Below, one piece after another: positions 1 through 8,006 of a stretch of DNA of 61,171 nt. The stretch covers positions 1 to 61,171 of the forward strand of contig JAIORD010000024.1 in assembly GCA_021108275.1 (NCBI GenBank), given 5' to 3'. Source of the DNA: Methanococcoides sp. Lineage in GTDB: Archaea > Halobacteriota > Methanosarcinia > Methanosarcinales > Methanosarcinaceae. The translations under genes and the position numbers were made by a program. The notes beneath the pieces were generated by a model that was given only the letters and a program-made list of their open reading frames with translations, made no database searches and had not been told where the DNA came from. How positions within the stretch are numbered: the stretch's first letter is position 1; every line of letters starts with the position of its first letter.

Positions 1-176
1 CTGCCAGGAGCAGTGATGATGTCAAGCATATGGTCCATTTCATCTTCGGAAAGTGTTGGGATGTCACCGAGGTCTGCTGCGTCAGCACAACCTGCTTCGA
101 TGTCAGCCAAGATGTCTTCCTTTGTCATGAAGATCTTCTGACCGTCACCCATTCTTAAAAAATATTCTGTTGCCAT
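1..176 (-). CDS. mtbB: Dimethylamine methyltransferase MtbB, N-terminal part only
   Basis: The gene runs off the left edge of the window; only the first 58 codons are present. The visible N terminus begins MATEYFLRMGDGQKIFMTKE and continues with the acidic segment ADLGDIPTLSEDEMD, which matches from memory the conserved start of methanogen MtbB. MtbB transfers a methyl group from dimethylamine to the corrinoid protein MtbC, encoded immediately upstream. A GAGGTG ribosome binding site precedes the ATG. It is the last visible gene of the minus-strand methylamine operon. The family carries a pyrrolysine (amber) codon much further downstream, so that codon lies outside this window and cannot be checked here. 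Confidence 0.88.
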   Translation of the reverse strand, partial: MATEYFLRMGDGQKIFMTKEDILADIEAGCADAADLGDIPTLSEDEMDHMLDIITAPG

Positions 177-194
177 ATTATACACCTCGATCGA

Positions 195-839
195 TCAGAG
201 AAGTAATTCTTTTGCTTTTGCTACAGCTTCACTTGCATTTTCTGCATAGCAGTCTGCGCCACATTTCTTTGCCCATGCATCAGTTGCTGGTGCGCCACCG
301 ACCATGACCTTTACCTTGTCCCTGAGTCCGTTCTCTTTGAGAAGCTCGATGACTTCTTTCTGGCCCTGAAGGGTTGTTGTCATAAGTGCGGAAAGACCGA
401 CCATGTCAGCGTTGGTTTCCTTGATCTTGTCAATGAAGTTCTGTACAGGAACATCTCTGCCAATATCGTGGACTTCAAAGCCTGCTGCCTGAAGCATTGT
501 TGATACGATTGCCTTACCGATGTCGTGAACGTCACCCTCGACGGTACCGTTTACGATAACACCGAGCTTAGTGGATGCGCCTTCGCCTGATGCAAGCTCG
601 TCCTGGAGCATTTCAACACCAGCGGACATTGCGTCTGCTGCCATCATTACGTGTGGAAGGAAAAGCTTTCCTCTCTCGAAGAGTACACCGACTTCGTTCA
701 TGCCTGCTGCGAGACCATTGTCGATAAGTTCTACTGCTGGAGCCTGGCCCTTTGCCTTCTCTACTGCAGCGATCACATTGTCTTTCTTGCAACTTACTAC
801 CGCATCGGATAGTGTTTTAAATAATTCTTCGTTTGTCGT
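195..839 (-). CDS. mtbC: Dimethylamine corrinoid protein MtbC, apparent ACG start
   Basis: Cytoplasmic corrinoid protein that accepts the methyl group from MtbB and passes it toward MtbA and coenzyme M. An N-terminal helical cap domain is followed by the B12-binding domain with the classic motif DVHDIGK and later the loop around VGLSALMTTT and GGAP. The family start should be (M)TNEELFKTLSDAVVS. At that place the DNA has GGAGG, a 7-base spacer, then ACG; there is no ATG, GTG or TTG in frame nearby. An ATG further upstream (at 950) would add about 37 residues that read through the ribosome binding site and the hairpin region, so I reject it. From ACG the product is 214 residues, the normal family length. 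Assignment as MtbC rather than MttC or MtmC rests on position next to mtbB. Confidence 0.88.
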   Translation of the reverse strand, partial: TTNEELFKTLSDAVVSCKKDNVIAAVEKAKGQAPAVELIDNGLAAGMNEVGVLFERGKLFLPHVMMAADAMSAGVEMLQDELASGEGASTKLGVIVNGTVEGDVHDIGKAIVSTMLQAAGFEVHDIGRDVPVQNFIDKIKETNADMVGLSALMTTTLQGQKEVIELLKENGLRDKVKVMVGGAPATDAWAKKCGADCYAENASEAVAKAKELLL

Positions 840-901
840 TTTAAAACCTCCTTTGAAAACAATTCTATGACAATCCCAAAGGGACTTATAGAAAATTGAA
901 A

Positions 902-964
902 GTGTAGTTGGGGCGGATGCGCTGAGGCATATACCCCATCGTTTACCCAAAAGTCCAACTACAC
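902..964 (-). promoter_or_regulatory. Stem-loop in the leader between the small membrane gene and mtbC
   Basis: A perfect 10-bp inverted repeat (GTGTAGTTGG at 902-911 and CCAACTACAC at 955-964) encloses 43 bases and lies just downstream of the 52-residue ORF and about 60 bases before mtbC. The enclosed sequence can form a smaller internal hairpin. No poly-T follows on the minus strand, so it is not an obvious terminator. It could be an RNA processing or stability element that sets mtbC-mtbB levels; function is inference. Confidence 0.5.
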
Positions 965-988
965 ATATATATTTTGTGTTTTAGGTCC

Positions 989-1147
989 TTAGAATTGGGA
1001 CACGAATGTCCTTGCCTGCCACAGTGCAATCAATGCAATAATAATGACTGCAACCATCCAAGTGTATTCTGCTGCTGGTATAGGGGCGGTGGTCATATCA
1101 AAACCAGGGCCATAGTAAGCAACTGTTAAATCGTTCATTACTCCCAT
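989..1147 (-). CDS. Small single-pass membrane protein in the trimethylamine operon (52 aa)
   Basis: Short ORF of 52 residues starting MGVMNDLTVAYYGPGFDMTT. It has an excellent AGGAGG ribosome binding site seven bases before ATG and sits 12 bases after the stop codon of the preceding gene. Residues about 28-44 (YTWMVAVIIIALIALWQ) form one hydrophobic segment, followed by a basic/aromatic tail ARTFVSQF, as expected for a one-pass membrane microprotein. It is cotranscribed with mttP and the winged-helix-like gene, which suggests a role with the amine permease, for example as a small subunit. I do not recognise a named family, and function is not established. Confidence 0.72.
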   Translation of the reverse strand: MGVMNDLTVAYYGPGFDMTTAPIPAAEYTWMVAVIIIALIALWQARTFVSQF

Positions 1148-1159
1148 ATCAAAACCTCC

Positions 1160-1456
1160 TTATACATACGCGAGACATGCATCTGATGCACGGGTCTTTC
1201 CGAAATCTGTGATGATGTATTTGTGCAAAAGGAAACCTTTCTTATATACACCATCTTCATCTACCTTTGACTGTACGGATCTAAGCATACCGCCTGAAGC
1301 CAGCTCAAGGATATCGAAATTTATCGAATCCCTGCCGAAATTGCTGTTCATGTTGTATTCTTTCTGCATCTGTACAACGATCTCATAGTTCCAGTGTTCT
1401 TTCTCATCAGAGAATAGCTCAAGCAACCTGAATTTTATTGGGCGTAGTCCAGCCAT
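1160..1456 (-). CDS. Small winged-helix-like protein, operon with mttP
   Basis: A 98-residue soluble protein starting MAGLRPIKFRLLELFSDEKE. The pattern of a first helix (IKFRLLELFSD), a second helix (HWNYEIVVQMQKEY), a third helix (DSINFDILELASGGML), a hairpin-like stretch (VDEDGVYKKGFLLHKYIITDFG) resembles a winged-helix transcription regulator of PadR/archaeal type. The ATG at 1456 is chosen because GAGGTG lies six bases before it; the stop of mttP overlaps this site. It is probably translated from the same transcript as mttP and the 52-residue membrane protein. It could be a local regulator of amine use, but the fold call rests only on secondary-structure pattern. Confidence 0.6.
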   Translation of the reverse strand: MAGLRPIKFRLLELFSDEKEHWNYEIVVQMQKEYNMNSNFGRDSINFDILELASGGMLRSVQSKVDEDGVYKKGFLLHKYIITDFGKTRASDACLAYV

Positions 1457-1457
1457 A

Positions 1458-2504
1458 TTATTCACCTCTCAGAGATTCCATTTCACCTGTTTCTTCGGAG
1501 ATCATTACAAAGCTACCGAGGACACAAAGTGCACCACCGACAAGTACTGTCCATGCTGGCACCTGTGCCATGAATAGGTACATGAAGATCACAGCACAAA
1601 GACCGTAAAGGTTTCCTATACCCTGCCCTCTTCCAACACCGATAAGTGGGAAGGATTTATACCAGCAGACATAGCAGAAACCAAATGTGATACCTGCGAA
1701 TCCAAGTACTAGGATTGCCAGTGGAGTGAATGCCTGAAGTGCATACTCGAGGATTGGATAACCAGCAAGTGCAGCAATAGGTATAAGGATTACCCAGTAC
1801 AGAAGGTTCTCACCGAGGAATCTGATTGTAATTCCTACATCAGGTTCTGCGATGTCAAGACCTTTACCGGCAATAGCGCCTTCAATACCCCAGCCTAATG
1901 CAGCCATTAATCCACCAATATATCCGATGTAGCTGAGATTTCCAGCTGATATCTCAGCGATTGCTCCACCGACGAAGATGGTCAGACCACCAACAATGAT
2001 GACAAGGATACCCATCCAGGCCCTCTTGGAGATCTGTTCACCATACCATTGTCTTGCAAGGATGGAACCGATCACAGGGTATGTCAAAGCAGCAACTGCT
2101 GCGAATCCTGCACCGATAAATCCTATAGCGATAAATGAACCAAGAATTGCAATTGGTCCACCAAAGATAGACGCAAGGAAGAACCATTTACTGCATGGAT
2201 GGAATTCTTTCAAGGTCCTCTTCATTTCCGGAAGCTTACCAAGATATGCATTCCATATAAGAAGTGCAACAATAACAGTTAACGCATTGAACGCAGATAT
2301 CAAAAGAGCGACAACAATGGTTGCCATTGAACCACCATGTGTTGCATCAATATCTACCCACATTGCATCAAATGGAGGTACTGCCCAGATAATTGTACCA
2401 GGAATATACCATATACCCCATAAGATTGCACAGAACAAAGCCCACATGTAGCCCTTGTTCATTTTACGTTTATTTTCCAATTTCTTCAATTCTCTTATAT
2501 CCAA
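1458..2504 (-). CDS. mttP: Trimethylamine permease-like protein MttP (DMT/EamA superfamily)
   Basis: Integral membrane protein of 348 residues with about ten hydrophobic segments and repeated half-domains typical of drug/metabolite-type transporters. It lies between the mttB-mttC genes and mtbC-mtbB, the position of mttP in Methanosarcina methylamine operons, so uptake of trimethylamine or another methylamine is the likely job. The start is taken as TTG at 2502-2504, six bases after GGAGGAGG; an in-frame ATG at 2462 lacks a good ribosome binding site, and an upstream ATG at 2612 would translate the promoter region. A terminator-like hairpin and a very AT-rich stretch with TATA boxes precede it, so it can have its own promoter. 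Confidence 0.83.
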   Translation of the reverse strand: MDIRELKKLENKRKMNKGYMWALFCAILWGIWYIPGTIIWAVPPFDAMWVDIDATHGGSMATIVVALLISAFNALTVIVALLIWNAYLGKLPEMKRTLKEFHPCSKWFFLASIFGGPIAILGSFIAIGFIGAGFAAVAALTYPVIGSILARQWYGEQISKRAWMGILVIIVGGLTIFVGGAIAEISAGNLSYIGYIGGLMAALGWGIEGAIAGKGLDIAEPDVGITIRFLGENLLYWVILIPIAALAGYPILEYALQAFTPLAILVLGFAGITFGFCYVCWYKSFPLIGVGRGQGIGNLYGLCAVIFMYLFMAQVPAWTVLVGGALCVLGSFVMISEETGEMESLRGE

Positions 2505-2514
2505 AGTGACTCCT

Positions 2515-2572
2515 CCTCCAACTCTATTATAAGAATAATAATAAATATAAATATATAATAATAAATAATGAA
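2515..2572 (-). promoter_or_regulatory. AT-rich promoter region of mttP
   Basis: Almost pure A/T stretch directly upstream of mttP with several overlapping TATA-like boxes on the minus strand (for example TATTATATATTTATATTT around 2530-2557). It follows the terminator-like hairpin, which supports an internal promoter for the mttP-to-mtbB part of the operon. The exact TATA box cannot be chosen by eye. Confidence 0.5.
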
Positions 2573-2584
2573 TTCTAACGAAAA

Positions 2585-2609
2585 GAAAAAGGGGTCCGAG
2601 CGAACCCCT
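2585..2609 (-). terminator. Terminator-like hairpin between mttC and mttP
   Basis: Read on the minus strand, AGGGGT pairs with ACCCCT around an 8-base loop, and the hairpin is followed by TTTTT (2585-2589). It lies 20 bases after the mttC stop codon and before the AT-rich promoter region of mttP. It probably ends or attenuates the mttB-mttC transcript so that mttP and downstream genes are expressed at a lower or independent level. Confidence 0.65.
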
Positions 2610-2629
2610 CATCTTCTCAGAGAGTCAAT

Positions 2630-3280
2630 TTACTCAGCTGCTGCGTTACATTTGACGACTGCGTCAGTTGCATTCTCAGCATAGATGTCTGAGCCGATCT
2701 TGTCTGCCCAGTCCTGTGTGACAGGTGCGCCACCGACCATGGTCATAACAGTGTCACGGATTCCAGCTTCCTTAAGCTGTTCTTCGATCTGCATCTGAAG
2801 GACCATTGTTGTGGTCATGAGTGCGGAAGAACCAACGATCATTGGCTTGTGTTCCTTGACTGCCTCTACGTATGTTGCGATTGCAACGTCCCTGCCGAGG
2901 TCAACTACCTTGAATCCAGCGATCTTGAGCATTGTTAAAACAATGTCCTTACCGATGGAGTGGATGTCACCCTCGATGGTACCGAGAACGATTGTACCCT
3001 TTGATTTTACAGCTCCGCCCTGTGACTCAAGCATAGGGGTGAGTACTGCAACACCAGCGCTCATTGCTTCGGATGCTGCAATGACATGAGGAAGGAAGAG
3101 GGTACCCTGTTCGAACTGGTCGCCTACTTCGTTCATACCTGCGGTAAGACCTTCCTGAATGAGGGAAACCATATCGACCTTTGCTTCGATTGCTTCTTCA
3201 CAAATCTCTTCAACAAGCTCGTCATCGAAATCCATGACTGCAGCTTTTGCTTTCGCGTTAATTTCATCCTGTGTAACCAT
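2630..3280 (-). CDS. mttC: Trimethylamine corrinoid protein MttC
   Basis: A 216-residue cobalamin-binding protein that takes the methyl group from MttB. Residues 1-90 are the helical cap; the B12 domain follows with the His ligand motif DIHSIGKD, then VGSSALMTTT and GGAPVTQDWADKIG. It is 41 bases downstream of mttB, the usual mttB-mttC pair, which is why I call it MttC rather than MtbC; the two corrinoid genes in the window are paralogues. ATG at 3280 is preceded by AAAGGAGTTTT. The last residues before the stop are CNAAAE. A terminator-like hairpin follows. Confidence 0.9.
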   Translation of the reverse strand: MVTQDEINAKAKAAVMDFDDELVEEICEEAIEAKVDMVSLIQEGLTAGMNEVGDQFEQGTLFLPHVIAASEAMSAGVAVLTPMLESQGGAVKSKGTIVLGTIEGDIHSIGKDIVLTMLKIAGFKVVDLGRDVAIATYVEAVKEHKPMIVGSSALMTTTMVLQMQIEEQLKEAGIRDTVMTMVGGAPVTQDWADKIGSDIYAENATDAVVKCNAAAE

Positions 3281-3321
3281 TTTTAAAACTCCTTTATTTA
3301 TGTAGATAATTATATTCCAAT

Positions 3322-4812
3322 TTACATGTTGGATCTAAATGCAGCATCTGCCTTGTCCACTACAGCCTTCATGTCTGCTAAGAGGTCGCTGTCGATTGCC
3401 TTGACTTCATGGTTCTTCATGATATCAAGAACTTTTTCGTGTGCAACTGTTGCGAGGTCTTTTGAACCTGCAGCTTCCCAGTCACCGAACATGTCTCTGT
3501 CGATAAGTTCTGGATCAGATACGATGCTGATGTTGTTCCTGGTTTCCTTGTGTGCAAGGAAGTTGTTACCAATTCCTACCTTCTGGATGGATTTCACACC
3601 AAGGGTCTCGTCTGTTACTGGGACACCTTTCATTGCGGACCTGGTCATCTTGATGATATCGTTGTCAATAACCAGCTGCTCCATGGAGAGGGTCATACCG
3701 AGCTCAAGCATACCTGCACCGTAGATGGTGTTACATCCTGCGAATGCTGGAAGGAGGGTGGTCATTGTCTTTTCGTGGCCTGCCTGTACATCAGGGATCT
3801 TTGCATCTGCCTAGGTACCTGCAACATAGGTTGGGAGGCCATAGTACTGACCGAGCTTACCTACTGCAGCGCTGATAAGACCGAGTTCTGGTGCACCGAC
3901 CGGAGCTGTTCCTCTCTTCAGATCGAAGGTTGTGGTTGAGCTACCGTAGAATACTGCTGCGCCTGGCTGTACGAGCTGTGCGAGTACAATACCTGCGAGA
4001 ACTTCTGCGTTGTGTGTAACGAGTGTACCTGCCCTGAATACTGGGGAGGATCCACCGGACATTGCCATGCTCAGAACGTTTACAGGCATACCGAAGCGTG
4101 CACCTTTGATGATTACCTGGCATGCATTGTCACTGAGCTCGAGTGGGCTGGTTGGGCACAGAAGCATAGAGAAGATTGGCCTCTTGCGTGCTGCTTCAGA
4201 GTCGCCACCGTAGTATGCGTCAACAATACCTTTGTAGTACTCAACGTTCTCACCGACAGGGTCGATGTGGTGGAAGTGTTTTGCGGTGCTAGCGATAGGT
4301 GTGAATGTCTCGTGAACATCCTGTGCACCCTTACCTGCCCAGTCCCTTGCGGAAACGGAAAGTGTAAAGTAGCTGATCTCCTCGAGGTAGTCAACGACCT
4401 TTGCGGAATCTGCAATGTCCTGCTCAACGGAGTCGACTGTCTCGTACTTGCCTGGTGCGACATAGTTGCACATCTTGACACCGGTACCGAAGTTAACCCA
4501 GTGGACCTTACCCTTGTGCTCCATTGCGACATCCTTCTTCTTGTCACGGCCAGCGAGAACGAACCTTGATGGTGCGTCAATAAGTGCTCTGTTTACAAGG
4601 TACTCAGGGATCTTTACGATCTGGGTCTTCTCATCAACTTCACAGCCTGCTTCTTTGAAGATAGCCCTTGCTTCTGCGTCAGATACCTGAACACCAGGGT
4701 TAAGGAAAACTTCCATTGAAGCATAGTGAATAGCTCTGAGATCGTCCTCGGAGAACAACTCTAACTGTACACCCTGGAGAGGGGATCTACCTGGATAATA
4801 AGCTTCTACCAT
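3322..4812 (-). CDS. mttB: Trimethylamine methyltransferase MttB with pyrrolysine codon
   Basis: Transfers a methyl group from trimethylamine to the corrinoid protein MttC. The gene appears as two ORFs in the same frame split by a single TAG at 3811-3813. Reading the amber codon as pyrrolysine gives one 496-residue protein with the pyrrolysine at position 334, the position I recall for the Methanosarcina enzyme. The sequence on both sides, LPTYVAGT then [18 protein letters not shown], is continuous with the family, and the downstream part is intact. Upstream landmarks include FGTGVK and MSGGSSP. ATG at 4812 begins [15 protein letters not shown]; a GGAG lies 11 bases before it. The charging and synthesis genes for pyrrolysine are not in this window. 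Confidence 0.95.
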
Positions 4813-4904
4813 TTTCTTTACAACTCCTTTATTTGTCTTTTTTAGTAAGATCGGATCAATTCTGGAACGAACGTCCCCGATCATAATATCGGCAAGTCTT
4901 TTTT

Positions 4905-4952
4905 ATTCGGACAAGGTCACGAAGACCATAGCACCCAAAAGGGTATCCGAAT
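4905..4952 (-). promoter_or_regulatory. Predicted three-way-junction RNA element in the mttB leader
   Basis: An outer 7-bp stem (ATTCGGA 4905-4911 with TCCGAAT 4946-4952) encloses two small perfect hairpins: GGTC/GACC with a 5-base loop (4915-4927) and ACCC/GGGT with a 4-base loop (4933-4944). On the minus-strand transcript this forms a compact 48-base junction about 95 bases before the mttB start. On that strand it is followed by a run of A, so it is not a standard terminator. It may be a regulatory leader; no known riboswitch class is recognised. Confidence 0.5.
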
Positions 4953-5624
4953 GCGGCGGAAATGCCAACATTATATTGCTTCGGTATGAAACCCCGTAAG
5001 ACAGGTCAATCACCTATTACGAACAGCGTTTCATATAGCGTCTTAAAACATCTATAATGGAAAACATCATTAACATGCCAAGATCCGCATGGACCCTGTG
5101 AGCAATTGTTAATTTGATCATCCACCATCAGTTGTAAGGCGCACTTCTGCTTTTTACTGTAATACCTGCTTTTCAATACTCGCTTATATATTTATTGGTT
5201 AACAACTCCAAAAATATATATGTTACATTAGCCTTAAACGGACAATTTCAAAAGAATAACAATATCAATATTTTTAAATGCTTGTCTAAATCAAGCATAT
5301 TTGCTCGGATGCTAAAAAAAGGACATGGAGCAGATTTAGAGAAAAAAACACAATCAATAGAAACTAAAAAGATAAAATGTGAGAATTGTGACAAAATAAC
5401 ACAAGAAAAATTGCTCATATTTGTCGTATCTACACATGTGATAATACACAGGCAGATGGAGCATATGAATTTTATAATATTGCATCAAAATATGTTTTAA
5501 ATGATTATGTGTTTAAAAGCAAAACACTGAATGACATAAGATTTAAATACAAAGAAGAGATGCCGCCGCAACTACCCGATAAAAAAAATAAAAAAGAGAA
5601 TAAAGCACGCCTTTACAAGCGCAT
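4953..5624. other. Non-coding stretch between mttB and ramA
   Basis: About 670 bases without a convincing gene. The part up to about 5160 is the probable mttB leader and 5183-5195 its TATA box. The part from 5200 to 5620 is very AT-rich; a 101-codon plus-strand ORF (5195-5500) lacks a ribosome binding site and family resemblance, so I treat it as chance. I see no tRNA, repeat or terminator in 5200-5620. Confidence 0.5.
5183..5195 (-). promoter_or_regulatory. Probable TATA box of the mttB operon
   Basis: On the minus strand the sequence AATAAATATATAAGC reads as a strong archaeal TATA box. Transcription would start near 5160, giving a leader of about 350 bases before mttB. Long leaders are known for methyltransferase operons of Methanosarcina; the box here is a visual assignment. 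Confidence 0.5.
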
Positions 5625-7247
5625 TCAATGTTTGACAGAGATCTCCTTATAGTGAATTGCATCCACTGGACAAACTGCCACACACCTTCTGCAGCTGGTG
5701 CCAAGACATCTTTCACTATTATAATTTGCATAGAGCTCACCATCGCGCTCAATTATCTCAATAGCATCCTCCGGACATTCGGTCTCACATTGACCGCAGC
5801 GAATACACGTAGGAGCATTTTCTTCGATGATGATGCCAAGGTCTCCGACTATCTGAAGCCCACCTTCGCCAACTTCATCGATATCCTTTACAACTCTCTT
5901 CTCTATACGAGGATTTATGAAAGTTTCCGGCAGAGAAGGCAAATTGTACATCTCAAGCATCTGGTTGTACATCTCAATAGGCATTCCCTGGGTCCAGTAA
6001 GAAAGCTCACACATGTAGATATTAGAGAAAACTGTACTTGTTGCCATCATCAAGTGATCTGCAGTGATCTTATGGGCCATCTCAATAACCTCATCGAGCT
6101 TGGACTCATCAAGAACAAGCTCTCTTGCAAGTGCAACTGAAGTGTTCCCGAATTGTACTATATTATGTGCAAAATTAGGACAAGAACCCAATTTTCTCGC
6201 CTTGTCCGCATCGACATAAGCACCCGTTGCACCAGCCATATACATATTATCAAGGTCACTATAAGCAGTACCTGATTCGATCATAAGGGTAAGTTGTGCA
6301 GCCCTGATAGCACCAATCGCTTTACCAGCCTCTTCGATATCCTTTTCAAATATCTCGATGCCCTCATCAAGGAAAAGCTTACCATTAGGAAGCTCAGGTA
6401 TTTTCTTCATGATACCACATTCCAATGCAAGAGCCAGAGCAGAAATGACACCAGTACCAGTCACACCTTTTGCAACAACGTCAGAAGACTCTTTGATCCC
6501 ACCCGTAACAGGATCTATCAAATGCCCCTTGCGCTCGGTCATGGACTCATCGAGGATAGTGACCCTCCACAGACCATCTTCAACCGTTACATCTGATATA
6601 GCACCCGGACTTGCCAGCATTCCACATTTGATGCCCTGACCTTCAATAGCAGGACCTGCTGCCGCACTAGCGGTTATGATCTTATCGCCCACCTTGATAG
6701 CCATCTCTGCATTGGTACCATAATCAGTCACCATCGAAGGAGTGTCCATGTCCAAGAAATCGGTCTTGATCATCATAGCAAGAGCATCTGCACCGATCTC
6801 ATGTTTTATTGCAGGAGGAACTATAACAGTACAGTTTGGGAGGTCCATTATACCTTCGAACAATTCGTTTGCAGGGAAGACCCTTGAATCCCTTACCACA
6901 TTCTCAACACCCAACTTTTTCTGCTTGTTCTCACCCGCATAGGCAAGGTCCCTTATCTCAATGTTCTGGAACAGAGAGAGCTGTATAGGATTTCCACAAA
7001 CAGCAAGTCTTTTAATGAGAGAAGGATCAACACCGAACTCTTCAAAGATCTTTTTGACCGTATCCAACATTATCTCATTGGCCACATCTTCTCCGATCTG
7101 AATAGCGAAATCCAGATGGTCCATGACATTTCCACCAGGTAGCGGATGTTTCATGGTAATAGCCGTCTTTAGAACCTTTTTAGATTCCAGATCGATCAAC
7201 TGGGCACGAAACCCACTTGTTCCCAAATCCAATGCAATACCATACAT
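5625..7247 (-). CDS. ramA: RamA, ATP-dependent reductive activase of methylamine corrinoid proteins
   Basis: Reduces Co(II) corrinoid back to Co(I) in MtmC, MtbC and MttC using ATP, allowing methylamine methyltransferases to restart. The 540-residue protein begins MYGIALDLGTSGFRAQLIDL, an actin/Hsp70-like phosphate loop, and contains VTDYGTNAEMA and the GxxGTGxxSA-like loop KGVTGTGVISALA. The C terminus carries two ferredoxin-type 4Fe-4S motifs, CIRCGQCETECP and the variant CLGTSCRRCVAVCP. ATG at 7247 is chosen over the upstream in-frame ATG because GAGGT lies seven bases before it and it matches the family start. It has its own upstream region with a TATA-like CTTATATA near 7320, separate from the mttB operon. 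Confidence 0.95.
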   Translation of the reverse strand: MYGIALDLGTSGFRAQLIDLESKKVLKTAITMKHPLPGGNVMDHLDFAIQIGEDVANEIMLDTVKKIFEEFGVDPSLIKRLAVCGNPIQLSLFQNIEIRDLAYAGENKQKKLGVENVVRDSRVFPANELFEGIMDLPNCTVIVPPAIKHEIGADALAMMIKTDFLDMDTPSMVTDYGTNAEMAIKVGDKIITASAAAGPAIEGQGIKCGMLASPGAISDVTVEDGLWRVTILDESMTERKGHLIDPVTGGIKESSDVVAKGVTGTGVISALALALECGIMKKIPELPNGKLFLDEGIEIFEKDIEEAGKAIGAIRAAQLTLMIESGTAYSDLDNMYMAGATGAYVDADKARKLGSCPNFAHNIVQFGNTSVALARELVLDESKLDEVIEMAHKITADHLMMATSTVFSNIYMCELSYWTQGMPIEMYNQMLEMYNLPSLPETFINPRIEKRVVKDIDEVGEGGLQIVGDLGIIIEENAPTCIRCGQCETECPEDAIEIIERDGELYANYNSERCLGTSCRRCVAVCPVDAIHYKEISVKH

Positions 7248-7415
7248 TTTGATTACCTCTGACATAATAATACTTTCAGTTCAATATAATAATGATGCAT
7301 TAAAACAAAAGATTCAATGATATATAAGGGCTTTGTATAAACCATACAAAACCGGTCGTTCGATACCTTAAGCAACAAAAAAAGAAATAAAAAAGAGAAA
7401 GTGACAAAATAAGTT

Positions 7416-8006
7416 TCAGTCACACTGACAACATTCAAAATTGAATCCAAGAAGGAATGAGCCAGTACCATGTACGCTCTGAAGCCCCATCTTTTCTTTC
7501 AGATACTCATCCGTAGGAGGAGAGGGGGAAGCAAGAATTGCATTACAGACATGGGATAAACATTCAACCTCATCACATGGCTTTGGTGGCATAACGACCA
7601 CGAGAGGATCAGATTTAGAATTGAGCGCTGTTAAGAAACCTTTATCGTACACCACAATATTACCGATGACAAGAGACTCTGCATCATTTTCAAAGGACTG
7701 TAATTTCTCAGGATCATTAATATCCTCACCAACTACATTATCCTCATGCATAAGAAGAACATTAGGCCCACAAGGCCACTTATATTCCATGGTCGTCTGG
7801 AAAGGAATGATAACATCACTCTGGAGAACGGCCTTCACCCCTTTATTGTCACCTCTGCCAAGCCCCATAAGAGTCATTTGATCTGCTTTTTCTTCCAGTT
7901 TTGCTATGACCTTTCTGTCTTCATCATCAAGGACAAGTGTTTTGCCAACTCCGGTAATGCACTCCAATCCTTCCCTTACCATCTTGATAATATCATCTTT
8001 TTCCAT
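7416..8006 (-). CDS. Conserved protein of unknown function next to ramA
   Basis: A 196-residue soluble protein that I do not recognise. It begins MEKDDIIKMVREGLECITGVG and an AAGGGA ribosome binding site precedes the ATG. The middle has FQTTMEYKWPCGPNVLLMHE; the C-terminal third holds several cysteines (PPKPCDEVECLSHVC) and it ends FECCQCD, so metal or cluster binding is possible. It is 168 bases upstream of ramA on the same strand, and the gap contains a TATA-like box, so the two may be separate transcripts. Location among methylamine genes suggests a link with corrinoid activation or methyl transfer, which is inference. Confidence 0.65.
   Translation of the reverse strand: MEKDDIIKMVREGLECITGVGKTLVLDDEDRKVIAKLEEKADQMTLMGLGRGDNKGVKAVLQSDVIIPFQTTMEYKWPCGPNVLLMHEDNVVGEDINDPEKLQSFENDAESLVIGNIVVYDKGFLTALNSKSDPLVVVMPPKPCDEVECLSHVCNAILASPSPPTDEYLKEKMGLQSVHGTGSFLLGFNFECCQCD

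Noticed and set aside
840-950. Upstream ATG at 950 as the mtbC start
   Set aside because: It would translate the stem-loop and the GGAGG site and add residues absent from the family.
5195-5500. 101-codon plus-strand ORF between mttB and ramA
   Set aside because: AT-rich, no ribosome binding site, starts next to the mttB TATA box, and no recognisable domain; one CENC pair of cysteines is not enough.
195-8006. pylTSBCD genes near the methylamine operon
   Set aside because: No tRNA-Pyl or pyl synthetase sequence was found in the window.
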